Shown here one piece after another: positions 61,201 through 64,000 of a stretch of DNA of 64,000 bases. The DNA is from Pegea sp. RAD2-039 (taxonomy: Eukaryota; Chordata; Thaliacea; Salpida; Salpidae), in assembly GCA_034620365.1 (NCBI GenBank), contig JAQGEQ010000020.1:682001-746000 (forward strand), read 5' to 3'. The stretch's first letter is position 1. The number at the start of each line of letters is the position of its first letter. Below the pieces are notes generated by a model. It saw only the letters and a program-made list of their open reading frames with translations. It had not been told where the DNA came from and searched no databases. The position numbers were made by a program, and so were the translations under genes.

Positions 61201-64000
61201 TAGTGTTTGAAACTAAATATTTATTCTTAGTTAATTCAAATCTCTTGTGAAAGTTTGGATTTAGTCAAAAGTTCATTTTTAAGCTTTATTTTTTAATAAA
61301 TAATTTTGAAGAAGAACGTAACCTTGAATGGCTTTAATAAAAAATAACTTTCAAATTATCTTAAACTATCTGTTTGATAAGATTGACCCAGACAAACTTC
61401 AGCCTGTAATGAAATAAAACCATTATAGGCTGAGGACAATAATAAATTATATTGTTTTTTTACTTATTATCGGTAAATAATTAAAATATTTGCTTGTTTG
61501 ATATAATGACTAAAGTCATAAACTTTTTATTTGAAACTACTTAATGTTAGAATTATTTCTGTAATTTTTTCACTTTAAGAACTATGACGATAAATATATT
61601 ATAAGGTGTAGAAACAAAAATAAAAATGAATTGTTTCAAAGTGTTTTTCACAAAGATTATAAAATAATATGAAAGATTAGATTAAAATTTCTTGAATTAC
61701 AGATAATAATTTTTTGGTAAATTTATTTTCTAAAAGTTTAAGCTTACCATATAAGCAGAATTTTTGTACAGTTTGCTCACTTCAAGCAAACTTAAATAAA
61801 TATTTTCGCTCAGATCCTGATATATTTAAACACTTTTTTATTAGGTTCAGCTCGCAAATCTTTATTTAAATAACCAATTTTCCATGAAACTTATAGAATT
61901 TTTTAAGAAATTTTATTTTATTTGTATAAATAGGTTCTTCACTTATCAACATTTTTAATAATTAAGCATTATATGTTGTTTCAATAAGAACAAAAGAAGC
62001 TTTATTTAAGCTTAATCAATTTTATCTGAAGTATTATATTAAATTAAGAATATTGGTAATTAAAGTGATTCAAGCAATAAAAACTGTTTAATGAATTTGA
62101 AGATGAAAAGTATTTGTTATTTTTGTACATCAATTCATTTTTATGCTCCTAATATTATTTCAAGCTTTTTCTTCAAAGATTTTTCTAATGATACTCACAA
62201 AGAAATTTAGAGTTTTCATTATCGTTGGCAATAATTTGTACTGTTACTCTTAAATGAAAGGATAAAATCAAAGTTACAGAAATAAAACAAAAAATTATTA
62301 TTAAACCTTTTGTTTGCTTTTGTGTAGCAACATATTTCATGACGTCAACCTAATTTGAAAATTGCTTTTGTTTGTTTTCCTCGAAACCATTTAGGCAACT
62401 ATCGTTTTTCTAAATAAAGAACTTTTTCTAAAAGATATCTAAATAAAGGTGTATTTGTTTGTATCGACGAAGCATCTACTAAATAAAAACCGAAAAAATT
62501 ACAATTTAATAGATGTGAAAAGCCGTAGGCAAGCTGAGTTGAGTAAGTCTGCTTTAGTTCTTATTTATTATGCTTTATATAGATAACATAATCACCAATG
62601 TTCACACAAATAATTTTATCATTGTCTTTTTTTATTTTTAAAGTTGATTGACTAATTACTTTACAAACTTAATTTGTTATTGGTTTTAAAGGCAAACGCT
62701 TTATTCATGTAAAAACTCTTGTTATCTCTAACAGTTTATAACTTTTTCAACTTTCTTTTCAAATCGATTATCATCAGTTTATCAATTGTGTATTTGTACA
62801 GAGGTTTATTTGCTCTGTCTCTTTACATCAAAACTTGTTTTCAGCTATAAATCCGTAGCTTTGTGAAGACAAATGAGCATTAAGTGTTTCAAATACCATT
62901 TAGTATTCCATAATTTACCGATTGGCTGATATGAGAACTATAAGTGTGTGAAAAAAGAAGTTTGATTTGAGAAGTAGATGTTGTAGACTACTTATGTAAA
63001 CACTAAACGCAAATCAAACAATATTGTCTCTCCATAAAGATAAATTTCTCTTAACTTCTAATTTTGACAGCGAAAAAAATACTTTGTGATTGAATAAATA
63101 ATTCATTAATATGAATTGAAACAGTTCTCCTGTTGCAACAAAAATATATTAGTTGGATTTTATTTATTGCAAAAGTTACTTTGCATTTAATTTTTCTAAA
63201 ATAAATCAAAAAATAAATTCACCATACAAACATAACTATTTGATTAAAATATGCATATGTATGAAACTAATTGCATATTGAAAGTCAACCTTATTGAAAG
63301 GTCATATCATAAAAAGAATAAATTCTTTAGCTTAATTACAATCTACACATACAGCAATTACATCATGGTTTGATCTGTCTTTGAAAATATATACAGATAT
63401 TACATTTATTAGCGTTTATAGCTGCTTACTACTTGTTGAAGTTGAAGCTTTCAAGTAAAAATTACATGATTCTGTAACATTATAAAACTTGCAGCCGTTC
63501 TTTCAACAACCCACTAATGCTACTAATGAAAGCTATAAATTAAGATTTTTTTATACTTCATACATATAGTAAGTTAGTTTTTAACAATTCTGTTGACAGA
63601 CAGTATCTATTAGATGACGTAATCACTAAATTTTAGCCCTTATATGTAAAAGATATTGTAAAAAAATCTTTTGACACAAATTGAAAAATTTATTTCAAAC
63701 AGGTAGATAATGAGTTCTACTAAAGTATTGAAAATGATCATCTAAAATTCAAACCTTGTGGTAAATGCTATGCAGTCGACATAGTAGTATGTAAGCAAGA
63801 AGTTTACAAAAATATAACAAAGAAAATTTGAATAAAGTTGGTTCTGAACGCATACTAATCTTAAGCATGATAAATATAAAAAATAATTGAGTTATTTTAA
63901 ATTTTACTTAAACTTTAATCAAATAAGATTCTGGCATTATATGAACTTTGAATAGTTACTCTATAAGAAGGAACAAGTTTGCTTTACTTAAAAGTTATTT
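58204..64000. other. Fibulin 3' UTR and AT-rich flank
   Basis: The first few hundred bases are less AT-rich and probably 3' UTR; the first AATAAA-type signal I see is near 58830. Beyond that the sequence is AT-rich with no coding block, RNA gene or known repeat, to the window end. Confidence 0.45.

Noticed and set aside
1-64000. CRISPR arrays, bacterial operons, ribosome binding sites, prophage
   Set aside because: The split genes, GT-AG introns and animal families show this is eukaryotic nuclear DNA. No spaced direct-repeat array is present.

Overview
The window is nuclear DNA from an invertebrate animal. It is very AT-rich. Its genes are split by GT-AG introns, many only 45-60 bp long and others of several kb, and it carries decayed LINE and SINE-like repeats. 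The gene families (TOM40, TOM70, a fibulin with anaphylatoxin-like, EGF and fibulin C-terminal modules) are animal ones. The intron style and base composition would suit an arthropod or another ecdysozoan, but I cannot name the species from the sequence.

Region 1 (about 1.8-16.4 kb) is a mitochondrial protein-import cluster. A complete nine-exon TOM40 gene (369 aa, the outer-membrane import pore) lies on the + strand. Two complete thirteen-exon TOM70 genes (589 and 580 aa, the chaperone-docking import receptor) lie on the - strand as a tandem duplication. The TOM70 copies are near-identical, introns included, over most of their length, but abruptly different in three patches, which looks like gene conversion. 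The downstream-lying copy has Asp in place of the clamp Asn in TPR1. A tRNA-Leu(TAA) gene sits between TOM40 and the TOM70 pair.

Region 2 (about 15.4-19.8 kb) holds reverse-transcriptase remnants on the - strand: an RTE-like piece, a CR1/Jockey-like 3' half with a 200-bp internal tandem duplication, and a separate truncated 3' end of the same family. Region 3 (about 19.8-33 kb) is a 13-kb AT-rich stretch with no convincing gene.

Region 4 (34.06-58.2 kb) is one large fibulin gene on the + strand. I could join 22 exons with every splice phase consistent, giving 1,934 aa: signal peptide, a Pro/Tyr/Asn-rich cysteine-free segment, a cysteine-rich block like the N domain of fibulin-2, a second and much larger cysteine-free segment, anaphylatoxin-like modules, one EGF plus eight calcium-binding EGF modules (the fibulin-1 number), and the fibulin C-terminal domain. 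Inside intron 7 is a second first exon encoding its own signal peptide. It splices in phase onto the anaphylatoxin exons and would give a 707-aa fibulin-1-sized protein. One locus therefore appears to encode both a giant fibulin-2-like and a compact fibulin-1-like secreted matrix protein from two promoters. This is the most interesting feature of the window.

Region 5 (58.2-64 kb) is AT-rich flanking sequence with no recognised gene. All exon joins were made by eye from splice signals, phase and family knowledge; no search was run.
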